64,000 bases of DNA from Comamonadaceae bacterium (GCA_027490925.1 JAIXXF010000045.1:1-64000), one strand, 5' to 3'. Counted from the stretch's first letter, positions 26,681 to 35,571 are shown. The notes: generated by a model from the letters alone, not told the origin. A program made the numbers and translations.

Positions 26681-28573
26681 ATGCTGGATAAGTACGAAGT
26701 GTCTGATGAATCTTTGCTGTCGTCTGCCACCGTCAGCGAACCGTTCGACAAGGGCGAGTCGCTCACCACCTTGAGCACCAACGCCCGCGAAACATCGGGG
26801 CTGGGTGTGATCACCCAGGCTTCCCCCGGCGTGGAGATCGTGCGCGACGGTGCGCGCATCCCTGTCACCGAGCGTCAGGCATTGATCCAGGGCGACCGCG
26901 TGTTGGTGCCCAAAGACGGCTTTGCCAATGCCATTTTCCCAGGTCGCCAAGCGAACGAAACCCCGTTGAGCGGCACCTTCACCGGTGGCACCGACGCGGT
27001 GGTGGGTTTGAAATCCGGCGCGCTCGGCGGCGGTGAGCAGCTGCAGGTCGACGTGGCCAGCGGCGACTTGGTTGTGGCGGGCGCTGAGGAGGCTGTGAAA
27101 GCCACCACCATGGCCGTCAAGAAAGCGGGCAGCGCCGGTTCCGAAGGCGGGTTGGGCTGGCTCTTGCCATTGGCCCTGGGTGGCTTGGCCGGTGCTTTGG
27201 CCGCCAGCAACAACAACGACGATGACAAGAACCCGCCCGTTGAACCTCCTTTGCCGCCCAACCCACCGGTGCCCCCAGTGCCACCTGTGCCACCTGTGCC
27301 ACCCGCGGCACAAGGCCAGGGACTGCTGGACCCGACCAACACCTTGGTGGACAACCTGACCGATGCCTTGGACACGGGTCTGCTCGGTGGCCTCGGCCTG
27401 GGCACGGTGTTGCAGCCGGTGGACAACCTCGTCACCGCCGTCACCAACCTGGGCAACGGCGCGCTCGGCCCATTGCTTGGCGTTGATTTCGACCCCAACT
27501 CCCCGAACGCACTCGACCCCGTGGACAACCTGGTCGGACAAGTCACCGACGGCTTGGGCGGCCTGCTGGGTGGTCTGCTGGACCCGCTGCTGGGCCAGGG
27601 CGCGGTGGCGTCGCTGATCAACCCGCTGCAAAGCCAAGTCGACTTCTTGACCGACGGTGTGGCCAACCTGCTGGGTGGTGGCGCGGGCGGCGGCTTGCTG
27701 GACGGCTTGCTCGGCGTGCCCGGTGGCAGCGTGCCGGCAGGTGATGGCCTGCTGGACCCGGCCGCTGTGCTGGTGGACAACCTCACCGACGCGCTCGACG
27801 ACGGCCTGCTGGGCGGCTTGGGCCTGGGCGGCGTGCTGGAGCCTGTCGACTCGTTGGTGGGCACGGTCGCCGGTTTGGGCAACAACTTGTTGCAGCCTTT
27901 GCTGGGCGAGAACTTCCAGCCCAATGACCCGAACGGTCTCGACCCGGTGGACAACCTCGTGTTCGGCCTGACCGACGCCGCGGGCGGTTTGCTGGGCGGT
28001 CTGCTGGACCCGATCCTTGGGCAGGGCGCTGTGGCGTCGCTGATCGACCCGCTCGACAACCAGGTGGACTTCCTGACCGATGGCGTGGCCAACCTGCTCG
28101 GCGGAGAAAATGGCCTGCTGGGTGGCCTGCTTGGCGGTGATGGCGGTCTGTTGGGCGGTCTGCTCGGCAGCGATGGGCTGGTGGGTGGTCTGTTGGGTGG
28201 GTTGCCGCTGGTCGGCGGCCTCACCGGTGGCAGCGCACCCGCCGCAGGCGGCAGCATGCTGGACGACGTGTTGGCCACCCCCGGCACCGGCGGCTTGTTG
28301 GGCGGCGACGGTGGTTTGCTGGGCGGCCTGCTTGGCGGCGGCAACGGCGGCTTGTTGGGTGGCCTGCTTGGCGGCGGCAATGGCGGCGGCCTGCTGGGTG
28401 GTTTGCTCGGCGGTGGTGGTTTGCTGGGCGGTTTACTCGGAGGTGGCCCCGCGCTCGCCGCGACCTCAGTGGCCCCGGACCTCTCCACCACTGCTTTGCC
28501 CATCAACAGCGCAGCCACGCCAGAAGCGGTGCAAAACCCGGTCGCTGGTTTGCTGGGCGGCTTAGGACTCTGA
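26681..28573 (+). CDS. Leu/Gly-rich repeat protein with FecR-like head
   Basis: A 630-aa protein of no named family. Residues about 35-145 resemble FecR/retention-module beta domains of large surface proteins (ASPGVEIVRDGARIPV, ALIQGDRVLVPKDGFANAI). A hydrophobic stretch (about 157-175, WLLPLALGGLAGALAA), an Asn/Asp patch and a Pro-rich spacer (PPVPPVPPVPP) follow. Then come two 142-residue tandem repeats (214-355, 356-497), each beginning GLLDP and containing LVDNLTDALD and QVDFLTDGVANLLGG. About 100 residues of LLGGLLGG(G/D)(N/D)GG repeats and a short tail ending GLLGGLGL complete it. There is no signal peptide. ATG 26681 has ribosome site AAAGGGG. A secreted or surface matrix role is inference. 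Confidence 0.8.
   Translation: MLDKYEVSDESLLSSATVSEPFDKGESLTTLSTNARETSGLGVITQASPGVEIVRDGARIPVTERQALIQGDRVLVPKDGFANAIFPGRQANETPLSGTFTGGTDAVVGLKSGALGGGEQLQVDVASGDLVVAGAEEAVKATTMAVKKAGSAGSEGGLGWLLPLALGGLAGALAASNNNDDDKNPPVEPPLPPNPPVPPVPPVPPVPPAAQGQGLLDPTNTLVDNLTDALDTGLLGGLGLGTVLQPVDNLVTAVTNLGNGALGPLLGVDFDPNSPNALDPVDNLVGQVTDGLGGLLGGLLDPLLGQGAVASLINPLQSQVDFLTDGVANLLGGGAGGGLLDGLLGVPGGSVPAGDGLLDPAAVLVDNLTDALDDGLLGGLGLGGVLEPVDSLVGTVAGLGNNLLQPLLGENFQPNDPNGLDPVDNLVFGLTDAAGGLLGGLLDPILGQGAVASLIDPLDNQVDFLTDGVANLLGGENGLLGGLLGGDGGLLGGLLGSDGLVGGLLGGLPLVGGLTGGSAPAAGGSMLDDVLATPGTGGLLGGDGGLLGGLLGGGNGGLLGGLLGGGNGGGLLGGLLGGGGLLGGLLGGGPALAATSVAPDLSTTALPINSAATPEAVQNPVAGLLGGLGL
27320..28171 (+). repeat. Tandem 426-bp coding repeat, two copies
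   Basis: Unit 1 (27320-27745) and unit 2 (27746-about 28171) encode the 142-residue repeats of the Leu/Gly-rich protein. Both start at the codon run for GLLDP and share the order DNLTDALD, LGLG, PVDNLV or PVDSLV, LLGGLLDP, GQGAVASLI and FLTDGVANLLGG. Downstream (28290-28440) are much shorter repeats of about 36 bp encoding GGLLGGLLGGGN. Confidence 0.85.
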
Positions 28574-28990
28574 CCACAGGCGCCACGGCGGGTGGGATGG
28601 CTCTCACCCGCCTGCCCCCAGGGGGCCACCCCGCAAGACAGCACCGGCCCGTCCTGCCTCGCAGCCTCATGCGGCAGGGCCGGACGAATCGGTCCGCATG
28701 CCGCGGCCAACCGTCAGGACGTGGGTCCCGGTTGGCCGCGTTTACATGGCCAGGTGATGACGGTGGGTGCAGCCTTGCACCGCGCCAACGGTCCTGCGGG
28801 GACCAGAGCCTCATCAAGGTCCTGCAGGGACCGGAGCCTCCTGAAGCAGCGGGTGGCCCCATGGCCGGTTGGCGAACAGCCAAGAATATCCGGGCGCGGC
28901 CGAGGTGGTTCTCACGCCGCGTCAACGCCCAAGAGAGGAAAAAAGCCGCCTGTGTGGGCAGGCGGCTGGATGCGGGCGAGGGCGGGTGGG
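28574..28990. other. Non-coding gap with tandem hairpin repeat
   Basis: No gene is seen in these 417 bp. A hairpin GGCGGGTG/CACCCGCC (28587-28594 with 28605-28612) follows the repeat-protein stop but lacks a T-run. Two 23-bp direct repeats (28790-28812 and 28818-28840, 21 of 23 identical) each contain GGTCC/GGACC arms and end with GAGCCTC, at a 28-bp period. The function is unknown; an RNA with two stem-loops is one possibility. Confidence 0.6.
28939..28967 (-). terminator. Rho-independent terminator (minus strand)
   Basis: Read on the minus strand, the 9-bp stem AGCCGCCTG/CAGGCGGCT with a 6-nt loop is followed by a run of Ts (28939-28944 as As on plus). It sits 23 bp past the TGA at 28991-28993, not past the earlier TAA, which supports 28991 as the original end of the DUF5666 gene. 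Confidence 0.85.
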
Positions 28991-29107
28991 TCAGCCGCGG
29001 CCTCGGCCTTCAAACTCCACCTTGGTGGCTTTGAACACGCCGTCGGCATTCTGCGTGCCCTTGATCTCCACAAAAGCGCCGTTCACCAGATCGACCGCCG
29101 TGCCTTA
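28991..29107 (-). pseudogene. In-frame 3' continuation of the DUF5666 gene behind a TAA stop
   Basis: Directly after the TAA (29105-29107), the same frame continues for 37 codons: GTAVDLVNGAFVEIKG, then DGVFKATKVEFEGRGRG, then TGA at 28991-28993. This matches the sequence style of the earlier repeats in the same protein (VGTYLEIKG, VLKATKVEF). It is therefore genuine C-terminal coding sequence cut off by a nonsense codon, a sequencing error or read-through. Confidence 0.8.
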
Positions 29108-30370
29108 CTCAAACACCGCGGTGCTGGCATCGACCCGCAGCCCGTTGACACGGAATTCGCTCACCGACACCCAGCCCGACACCGGACCCGATTGTTCGAT
29201 GAAGCCGCCGCTGGGGTCAGTCGACGAGAACTCTACCTTGGTGGCCTTCAGCACATTGCCCACCACGTTGCCCTTGATCTCAAGATAGGTGCCGACCGCG
29301 AGCTGCGCGGCCGTCACGCCCGCCACCGCTGACGCGTCCACCGTCGTCCGGTTGACCACGAAATTGCCCACCGAGGTGAAGCTGCTCAACGCGCCGTACA
29401 GCTCGTTGCGTCCGCCCAGTTGGGCGTCGCGCACGCCTTCGAACTCCACCGTCTGCGCCACCAAGGTGGTGCCGTCCCAGTTGCCTTTGATCTCCAGCAC
29501 CTGCCCGGCGGCCACCACAGTGCCGCCCTTCAGCACCGCCTTGCCGATGTCCACCGGCGTGCCCGACACGGTCAAGCGCCCGGACACCGGTGCCGTGTCG
29601 GCCACGCCCTTGATTTTGATGGTGGCCACGCCCGCGGCGGTGTAGGCCGCTGGGTCATCGGACAGCTTGACGCTGCTGGCCACCAGCGTGTGGCCTACCG
29701 GGGGCGCGATGGCCTTCACCTTCACCAGCGCCCCATCGCTCAGGGTGCCCGTCACGGTGGCTGTGGCATAGCTCACCACCAAGCTGCCCACCGTGAGGGT
29801 TTTGGCACCACTATCCAGGCCTGTCAAGCGACCGCGCACGCTCACGCCCGAGATGGCTTTGCGTTCGACCCGGGTGGCGAGCAGGCCACCGCCTGGCTGC
29901 ACCGCGCCATAGACCTCGACCGTGTCGCCGTCGACCAAGGCCGCCAGGTTCGCCACACCTTCGTACGTGGTGCTGGCGTTGGTGCTGACCGTCTGGCCCA
30001 GCAGCGTGAAGCTGCCGTTGGCGGCGTTCAAACCAGAGACCGCGCCTTGCATGCCGCGCTGCACCACCACCGCAGAGGCGCTGCCTTGAGCGGTTGAGTC
30101 GTCGCTGCTGCCGGTCACGTGCACCGTTTTGCCGAGCTTCAGGTCGTCGCTGCGCAAAGGCGCGCCGTCGTCGTCGCTCAACGCCGCGCCGATGGATGAG
30201 AACCGCACACCGTTGACTGTGACCGACCCCAAGCCGCTGATCGGACCGCTGAAGACCGCCGGTTGGACATTGCTGGAAAGCACGGGGCTACCGCCGCCCC
30301 CGCCGCCGCAGGCGACCAGGGTGGCGACGGCGATGGCCGCCAAGGTGGTGTGGAGCTGAATGCTGCGCAT
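29105..30370 (-). CDS. DUF5666-type repeat lipoprotein, ending at a premature TAA
   Basis: A 421-aa exported protein. A lipoprotein signal is present (MRSIQLHTTLAAIAVATLVA then Cys21, followed by a Gly run). The rest is a series of beta-rich DUF5666-like units with recurring G-x-V/I-x-G...F-x-V-x-G and (L/Y)xEIKG, KATKVEF patterns, ending at STAVFE. The family's role is unknown; the proteins are thought to sit in the outer membrane or surface. The frame continues after the TAA for another unit end, so the product may lack its last 37 residues. Its terminator lies beyond the second stop. It is divergent from cca. Confidence 0.82.
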   Translation of the reverse strand: MRSIQLHTTLAAIAVATLVACGGGGGGSPVLSSNVQPAVFSGPISGLGSVTVNGVRFSSIGAALSDDDGAPLRSDDLKLGKTVHVTGSSDDSTAQGSASAVVVQRGMQGAVSGLNAANGSFTLLGQTVSTNASTTYEGVANLAALVDGDTVEVYGAVQPGGGLLATRVERKAISGVSVRGRLTGLDSGAKTLTVGSLVVSYATATVTGTLSDGALVKVKAIAPPVGHTLVASSVKLSDDPAAYTAAGVATIKIKGVADTAPVSGRLTVSGTPVDIGKAVLKGGTVVAAGQVLEIKGNWDGTTLVAQTVEFEGVRDAQLGGRNELYGALSSFTSVGNFVVNRTTVDASAVAGVTAAQLAVGTYLEIKGNVVGNVLKATKVEFSSTDPSGGFIEQSGPVSGWVSVSEFRVNGLRVDASTAVFE

Positions 30371-30580
30371 GAAAGACTTTTTGAACAGGGGTTAAAGACA
30401 AACAGTGAAGCCCGGGCCGGGCCGGAAGGGCACATTGGCCGTTGCATCGGCCCATATCGGCCAACATCAGCAGGAGCGTAGGTCGGGCGAGTGAACGCTG
30501 GCTGAAGCAGAGCGACAAGCGGGCCACAGTGTGCGGAAAGTCAACCCAGGTGTCGCTGCGCCCCGGCCTACACTTGGCGC

Positions 30581-31834
30581 ATGGAGATCTACCGGGTTGG
30601 GGGCGCGGTGCGCGACGCCTTGTTGGGCTTGCCCGTGCAAGACGTGGACTGGGTGGTGGTGGGCGCCACGCCCGAGGCCCTGGTCGCCGCGGGCTACCTG
30701 CCGGTGGGCAAAGACTTCCCGGTGTTCCTGCATCCCCACACCCGCGAAGAGCACGCGCTGGCACGCACCGAACGAAAAACCGCTCGCGGTTACCGTGGCT
30801 TCGCGGTCAGCGCTTCGCCCGACGTCACGCTGGCGCAAGATTTGGCGCGACGCGACCTGACCATCAATGCCATCGCGCAACCCGCGTCGCAGACTGGCCA
30901 CTTGGGCTTGATCGACCCCTACGGTGGCCAGCGCGACCTGCAGCAGCGTGTGCTGCGCCACGTCACCGATGCGTTCCGAGAAGACCCGGTGCGCATCCTG
31001 CGAGTGGCCCGCTTCGCCGCCCGCTTCCCTGACTTCACGGTGGCCTCCGAGACCCTGCAGCTGATGCGCGAAATGGTGGCCGATGGCGAGGTCGATGCGC
31101 TGGTGCCCGAGCGGGTGTGGCAGGAGCTGGCGCGCGGGCTGATGGCCCAGAAGCCGTCCCGCATGTTCACTGTGCTGCGCGACTGCGGCGCATTGAGCGT
31201 TTTGCTGCCGGAGGTGGACCGCTTGTGGGGCGTGCCGCAGCGGGCCGATCACCACCCCGAGGTGGATACTGGCGTGCACCTGATGCTGGTGCTTGACATG
31301 GCCGCCCGGTTGCAAGCGCCACTCAGCGTGCGCTATGCCTGTTTGGGCCACGACCTTGGAAAAGGCGACACCCCCGCCGATGTGCTGCCGCGGCACATTG
31401 GTCACGAGGCGCGCAGCGTTCGGTGGCTGAAGGCCCTGGGCGACCGCCTCCGCGTGCCCACCGACTGCCGTGAACTGGCCGACGTGGTCGCCCGCGAGCA
31501 CGGCCATGTGCACCGCAGTGCAGACTTCGGTGCGGCTGCCTTGGTGCGCTTGCTGGAGCGCTGCGACGCCATCCGCAAACCACAACGTTTCGACGAGGTG
31601 CTGCTCGCCTGCGAGTGCGACGCCCGCGGGCGCGGCGGGCTGTCTGAGCAGGCATATCCGCAGCGAAAGCGGTTGCGTGTGGCGCTGGACGCGGCTTTGT
31701 CGGTGCCGACCGCGGCGGTGGCCGCACAGGCCCAGGCCGACGGTGCGTCGGGCAAGGCCATTGGGGAGCGCGTGCACCGGGCGCGGGTCGCGGCGGTGGC
31801 AGCAGCCCTGGGCTTGCCACCGGCGCTGGCCTGA
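30581..31834 (+). CDS. cca: CCA tRNA nucleotidyltransferase, multifunctional
   Basis: A 417-aa enzyme that adds or repairs the 3' CCA of tRNAs. The class II nucleotidyltransferase motif VGGAVRDALLGLPVQDVDWV and RRDLTINAIA are at the N-terminus. RVARFAARF and the HD-domain stretch CLGHDLGKGDTP (phosphodiesterase/phosphatase activity of the long form) follow. Length fits the HD-containing proteobacterial enzyme. The ATG starts directly at the conserved MEIYRVGGAVRD. Confidence 0.97.
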   Translation: MEIYRVGGAVRDALLGLPVQDVDWVVVGATPEALVAAGYLPVGKDFPVFLHPHTREEHALARTERKTARGYRGFAVSASPDVTLAQDLARRDLTINAIAQPASQTGHLGLIDPYGGQRDLQQRVLRHVTDAFREDPVRILRVARFAARFPDFTVASETLQLMREMVADGEVDALVPERVWQELARGLMAQKPSRMFTVLRDCGALSVLLPEVDRLWGVPQRADHHPEVDTGVHLMLVLDMAARLQAPLSVRYACLGHDLGKGDTPADVLPRHIGHEARSVRWLKALGDRLRVPTDCRELADVVAREHGHVHRSADFGAAALVRLLERCDAIRKPQRFDEVLLACECDARGRGGLSEQAYPQRKRLRVALDAALSVPTAAVAAQAQADGASGKAIGERVHRARVAAVAAALGLPPALA

Positions 31835-31847
31835 GCACCAGCGGCGC

Positions 31848-32042
31848 TCAGAGCAGCCGGGCGATGCCAGCGGCCGCCAGGCTCAGCAGCAGCGTGGTGG
31901 TCAGCGGGATGAACCACTCCCGGCCGAACAGCCGGAACCGAAAGTCACCCGGCAGCTTGCCAAAGCCCAGTTTGCCGAGCAGGGGCGACAAGCCGTTGAT
32001 CAGCAGCAGCGCGAGGAAGGTGACGATCAGCCAACGGAACAT
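31848..32042 (-). CDS. DUF2905 small membrane protein
   Basis: A 64-aa membrane protein: an N-terminal hydrophobic helix (LIVTFLALLLINGL), a conserved middle (LGKLPGDFRF) and a second helix (IPLTTTLLLSLAAAGIARLL). The G-(R/K)LPGD segment and size match DUF2905, whose function is unknown. It ends 14 bp from the convergent cca gene and follows the methyltransferase-like gene on the same strand. Confidence 0.88.
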   Translation of the reverse strand: MFRWLIVTFLALLLINGLSPLLGKLGFGKLPGDFRFRLFGREWFIPLTTTLLLSLAAAGIARLL

Positions 32043-32072
32043 CGCCGCAGTGTAGGTGCTGCCGCGGCGCGG

Positions 32073-33164
32073 CTACAGCGTGTGGGTACGGTCCCCTTGG
32101 GCGAAGCCGAGCGGCGTCCAAAGCGCACCCTTGGCAAAGCCGATCACCTTGAACAGCTCGCCCATCTCGTGCTCGGTCATCAGCTTTTGCGCCATCGCGC
32201 GCTCGGCGGTGCTGGCTTGTTGCAGCAGGTCCAGCAGCCCGCAGTTCATCAAAAACCGCGCCTGGGTGGTGTAGCCCAGCACCTGCAAACCCGCGTTTTG
32301 ACCAGCGACCGCGACACCGGTGAAGTTCACGTGTGCGGTGATGTCTTTCAGGCCCACCGCGTCCAGCGGGTTGGTGCTGGCCTGGTGGGCCTGGTGGCAC
32401 ATCAGCGTGCCCATGTGGCGTTGCGGGTGGTAGTACTCGGCCTCTGGAAAGCCGTAGTCGAGGAAGAAGGCCGCACCCTGGTCAAGCCGGTCGGCCAGCG
32501 TGGCAACAAAGGCTTCGGCCTGGGGGTGGATTTCGGTCAGGTAGTCGTGCGGTCCCCCCACGTCCAGCGGCGGGTGCAGCGGGGTCGGGCGGTCGGCGAA
32601 CACGAGGGCGTCGCCGTCCAGCGCCACGCCCCGTTCATGCCACACCCCGTGGTGCCGCACCAGCAGTTGCACGGGCATCGCGTCGAGCACTTCGTTGCCC
32701 ACCACCACGCCGCTGAAACGGTCGGGCCATTCGCTGACCCAACGCACGCGCTCGCCGTGCGGTTCGAGCGTGGCCTGTTGGCGCGCGCGCAAGCTGCCAG
32801 ACAGGTCGACGATGGTGTAGCGCCGCACGCGGTCGCCCAAGGCATGCAGGAGCTGCGCCGCCAGTGCGCCAGAGCCCGCGCCGAATTCCCAGACCTCGTC
32901 GGTTTGGGTCTGGGTCAAAGCCTCCGCCACCTGGGCCGCCAGTGCGTGCCCGAACAGCGGGCTGAGTTCGGGCGCGGTCACGAAGTCGCTGCCCGAGTTG
33001 GGCAAGGTGCCAAACTGGCGCGCGCCGCTGGCGTAGTAGCCCAGGCCAGGGGCGTACAGCGCCTGGGCCATGAAGCGGTCGAATGGGAGCCAACCCCCGG
33101 CCGCTGCAATGTCTTGCGCCAGCCGCTCCCGCAGGGCGGTCGTTAAACTAAGGTCTGTCTCCAT
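32073..33164 (-). CDS. NDUFAF7/MidA-like SAM-dependent methyltransferase
   Basis: A 363-aa protein of the MidA/NDUFAF7 family. In mitochondria the homologue methylates an arginine of complex I; bacterial substrates are unknown. Visible features are PFDRFMAQALYAPGLGYYAS, SDFVTAPELSPLFGHALA, the SAM-binding EFGAGSGALAAQLL, GNEVLDAMPVQ and LDYGFPEAEYYHPQR. ATG at 33164 begins METDLSLTTALRERL; an upstream extension runs into the divergent folM region and is rejected. The next gene on the opposite strand starts 54 bp away. Confidence 0.92.
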   Translation of the reverse strand: METDLSLTTALRERLAQDIAAAGGWLPFDRFMAQALYAPGLGYYASGARQFGTLPNSGSDFVTAPELSPLFGHALAAQVAEALTQTQTDEVWEFGAGSGALAAQLLHALGDRVRRYTIVDLSGSLRARQQATLEPHGERVRWVSEWPDRFSGVVVGNEVLDAMPVQLLVRHHGVWHERGVALDGDALVFADRPTPLHPPLDVGGPHDYLTEIHPQAEAFVATLADRLDQGAAFFLDYGFPEAEYYHPQRHMGTLMCHQAHQASTNPLDAVGLKDITAHVNFTGVAVAGQNAGLQVLGYTTQARFLMNCGLLDLLQQASTAERAMAQKLMTEHEMGELFKVIGFAKGALWTPLGFAQGDRTHTL

Positions 33165-33218
33165 CCGGCGATTGTCCGCCATCCCCCGACGCGGCCTGAC
33201 CCGCCTACCGACCCCACC

Positions 33219-34019
33219 ATGGCCCCCCAAATCCCTCCCCGTACCGTGTTGGTCACTGGCGCTGGCCGCCGACTGGGCCGTGAGATCGCGCTGGCCCTGG
33301 CCACTGCGGGCTGGCGGGTGGCGGTGCATTACCGGGCGTCTGCTGAAGAGGCACGCCAAACCGCCGCCGATTGCGCCGCCCGGGTGTCAGGCAGCGCGGC
33401 CTTTCATGCCGACCTGTCCGACGAAGCATCGGTGCGCGCCTTGTTGCCCCGCGTGGTGGCGGCACTGGGTCAGGTGGACGCGGTGGTCAACAGCGCCTCC
33501 ACCTTTGAGCACGACGACGCCCGCAGCTTCAGCTTCGCGGCGTTGGACCAACACCTGCGGGGCAACACCGGCGCGCCGATTCTTCTGGCGCAGTCGCTGT
33601 ACGACCACTTGGCCAGCCGCGGTGCCGCGCAAGGCGCGGTGGTGAACCTGCTGGACCAGAAACTCTGGAACCAGAACCCCGATTTCCTGAGCTACACCTT
33701 GTCCAAGGCCGCACTGGAGGCGGCGAACACCATGCTTGCGCTGGCCCTGGCGCCGCGGGTGCGGGTTGTGGGTGTGGCCCCAGGTCTCACCTTGACCAGT
33801 CACATGCTGAGCGACGAGGCGTTCCAGGCGCTGCACCGACTCAGCCCTTTGGGTCGTTCGTCCACGCCCGAAGACGTGGCCAGCGCGGTGCGCTTCGCGC
33901 TGGAGAACCGCTCCATCACCGGCACCACCCTGCTGGTGGACGGCGGCCAGCATTTGATGAAATTCGAGCGCGATTTTTCTTTGATGAACCCTGGCGGAGC
34001 CCCCAGCAGCGGTGCGTAG
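33219..34019 (+). CDS. folM: FolM-like dihydromonapterin/pteridine reductase (SDR)
   Basis: A 266-aa short-chain dehydrogenase. The cofactor loop reads TGAGRRLGREIA, i.e. TGx3RxG, the form seen in pteridine reductases and FolM rather than the usual TGxxxGxG. NSASTFEHDD, the YTLSKAALEAAN catalytic Y..K and VAPGLTL follow. The next gene is folB, supporting a role in reduced pterin/folate metabolism. Another SDR function cannot be excluded, but motif and context agree. ATG 33219 is the only reasonable start. Confidence 0.85.
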   Translation: MAPQIPPRTVLVTGAGRRLGREIALALATAGWRVAVHYRASAEEARQTAADCAARVSGSAAFHADLSDEASVRALLPRVVAALGQVDAVVNSASTFEHDDARSFSFAALDQHLRGNTGAPILLAQSLYDHLASRGAAQGAVVNLLDQKLWNQNPDFLSYTLSKAALEAANTMLALALAPRVRVVGVAPGLTLTSHMLSDEAFQALHRLSPLGRSSTPEDVASAVRFALENRSITGTTLLVDGGQHLMKFERDFSLMNPGGAPSSGA

Positions 34020-34060
34020 CGCGCCCGCTTTGCCCCCCACCGAGCGCCCCCAGCCACCCC

Positions 34061-34432
34061 ATGTACAACACCAAAGGCACGCAAATCCTCACCCTGACCG
34101 GGCTGCGTTTTGACGCCAACCTGGGCATCTTGGCGCACGAAAAAAATGCGCCGCAGCCGATCCAGGTGGACGCCGAACTGAGCCTGGGCACCCAGCCCCT
34201 GCTGCCGCACGACGACGACATCGGCCATGTGCTGGACTACCGCAAGGTGCGGCAGATCGTCATCGACGAGTGCACCGCAGAGCACGTCAATCTGCTGGAG
34301 AGCCTGATCGGCAAGTTGAGCCACCGCCTGATGTTGTTGCCCGGCGTGGTGGGCGTGCGGGTGAAAATCGCCAAACTGGAGATATTCGACGATTGCGAAG
34401 TCGCGATCCGGGTGGAAACCGGGCAGTGGTGA
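34061..34432 (+). CDS. folB: Dihydroneopterin aldolase
   Basis: A 123-aa FolB-family protein that cleaves dihydroneopterin to hydroxymethyl-dihydropterin in folate synthesis. The family core is seen: [29 protein letters not shown] with catalytic Glu22-equivalent in the following part, [27 protein letters not shown] and [18 protein letters not shown]. It lies 41 bp after folM and 17 bp before ttcA, probably one operon. Confidence 0.93.
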   Translation: MYNTKGTQILTLTGLRFDANLGILAHEKNAPQPIQVDAELSLGTQPLLPHDDDIGHVLDYRKVRQIVIDECTAEHVNLLESLIGKLSHRLMLLPGVVGVRVKIAKLEIFDDCEVAIRVETGQW

Positions 34433-34449
34433 GCACCGGAGGAACCAAC

Positions 34450-35445
34450 ATGAACCCCCTTTGGATGGACAACGAAGACGCTCCGCTGGAAACGCCGGCA
34501 CCGCTGCCGCGGGACACGTCACCGCGCGTCGCCTATGAGATGAACAAGCTCGAAAAGCGGTTGTGCCGCCACATGGGCCAAGCCATCATCGACTTCAACA
34601 TGATCGAAGCCGGTGACAAGGTCATGGTCTGCATGAGCGGTGGCAAAGACAGCTACGGCATGCTGGACATCTTGCTCAAGCTCAAGGCACGCGCGCCCAT
34701 CCACTTCGACATCGTCGCGGTCAACTTGGACCAAAAGCAGCCGGGCTTCCCTGAGCATGTGTTGCCTGAGTACCTGGCGACGACAGGGGTGCCCTTCCAC
34801 ATTGAAAACCAGGACACCTACTCCATCGTCAAAGAAAAAATCGCGCCTGGCAAAACCATGTGCAGCCTGTGCAGCCGCCTGCGCCGTGGCATTTTGTACC
34901 GGGTGGCCGATGACCTGGGCGCCACCAAGATCGCGCTGGGACACCACCGCGACGACATGCTGCAAACCTTTTTTCTGAACATGTTTTACGGTGGCAAGCT
35001 CAAGGGCATGCCGCCCAAACTGGTGAGTGACGACGGCCGACATGTGGTGATCCGCCCGCTGGCCTATGCGGTCGAAACCGACCTCGCGCGTTGGGCCGAG
35101 CACCGTCGGTTCCCCATCATTCCGTGCACGCTGTGTGGCAGCCAAGAGAACCTGCAGCGCAAGCAGGTGGCGGCGATGTTGCGCGAATGGGAAAAAAAGC
35201 ACCCTGGCCGGGTGGAAAGCATGTTCACCGCGCTGCAAAACGTCGTGCCCTCGCACTTGATGGACCGGCGGCAGCATGGCTTTGCCGACCTCAAGGCCAC
35301 CGGCGTGGCCAACCCAGACGGCGACAAAGCCTTCGACCCCGACGACGGCGACCTGGCGTTTGCTCCGCCCGCGCCACCCGCGCAGCAGGCGGTGGCGATG
35401 CCGGTGTCGCGCAAACCAGGGGCGCCAGTTCACGCTGCGTCGTGA
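34450..35445 (+). CDS. ttcA: tRNA 2-thiocytidine biosynthesis protein TtcA
   Basis: A 331-aa Fe-S tRNA thiolase that makes 2-thiocytidine at position 32. The PP-loop [11 protein letters not shown] is near residue 64, and the iron-sulfur cysteines sit in [11 protein letters not shown] and [33 protein letters not shown] is typical. The ATG at 34450 has the strong ribosome site GGAGGA (34438-34443). The C-terminal 50 residues are Pro/Ala-rich and variable. Confidence 0.96.
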   Translation: MNPLWMDNEDAPLETPAPLPRDTSPRVAYEMNKLEKRLCRHMGQAIIDFNMIEAGDKVMVCMSGGKDSYGMLDILLKLKARAPIHFDIVAVNLDQKQPGFPEHVLPEYLATTGVPFHIENQDTYSIVKEKIAPGKTMCSLCSRLRRGILYRVADDLGATKIALGHHRDDMLQTFFLNMFYGGKLKGMPPKLVSDDGRHVVIRPLAYAVETDLARWAEHRRFPIIPCTLCGSQENLQRKQVAAMLREWEKKHPGRVESMFTALQNVVPSHLMDRRQHGFADLKATGVANPDGDKAFDPDDGDLAFAPPAPPAQQAVAMPVSRKPGAPVHAAS

Positions 35446-35571
35446 CCGCTGTCCGATGCGGGCCAGGGCGTCTGAATTCAAGCGGATCTGGGCATTTTTG
35501 GCTTGCGGTCGCCGGTTCATGACGACTTAGAACCATTTAGAGTGTTAGCCCAAGTACAACCAGGCTCTTAA

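Noticed and set aside
27320-28440. CRISPR-like repetition
   Set aside because: The repeats are in-frame coding units with no spacers; no CRISPR array or cas gene is present.
26875-28710. 611-codon minus-strand Pro/Ser-rich frame
   Set aside because: Complement of the LLGG repeats, whose reverse reads Pro/Ser; the plus frame has a ribosome site and coherent repeats.
28592-29332. Plus-strand frames across the DUF5666 3' end
   Set aside because: They overlap the terminator and antisense coding DNA; nothing in them resembles a protein family.
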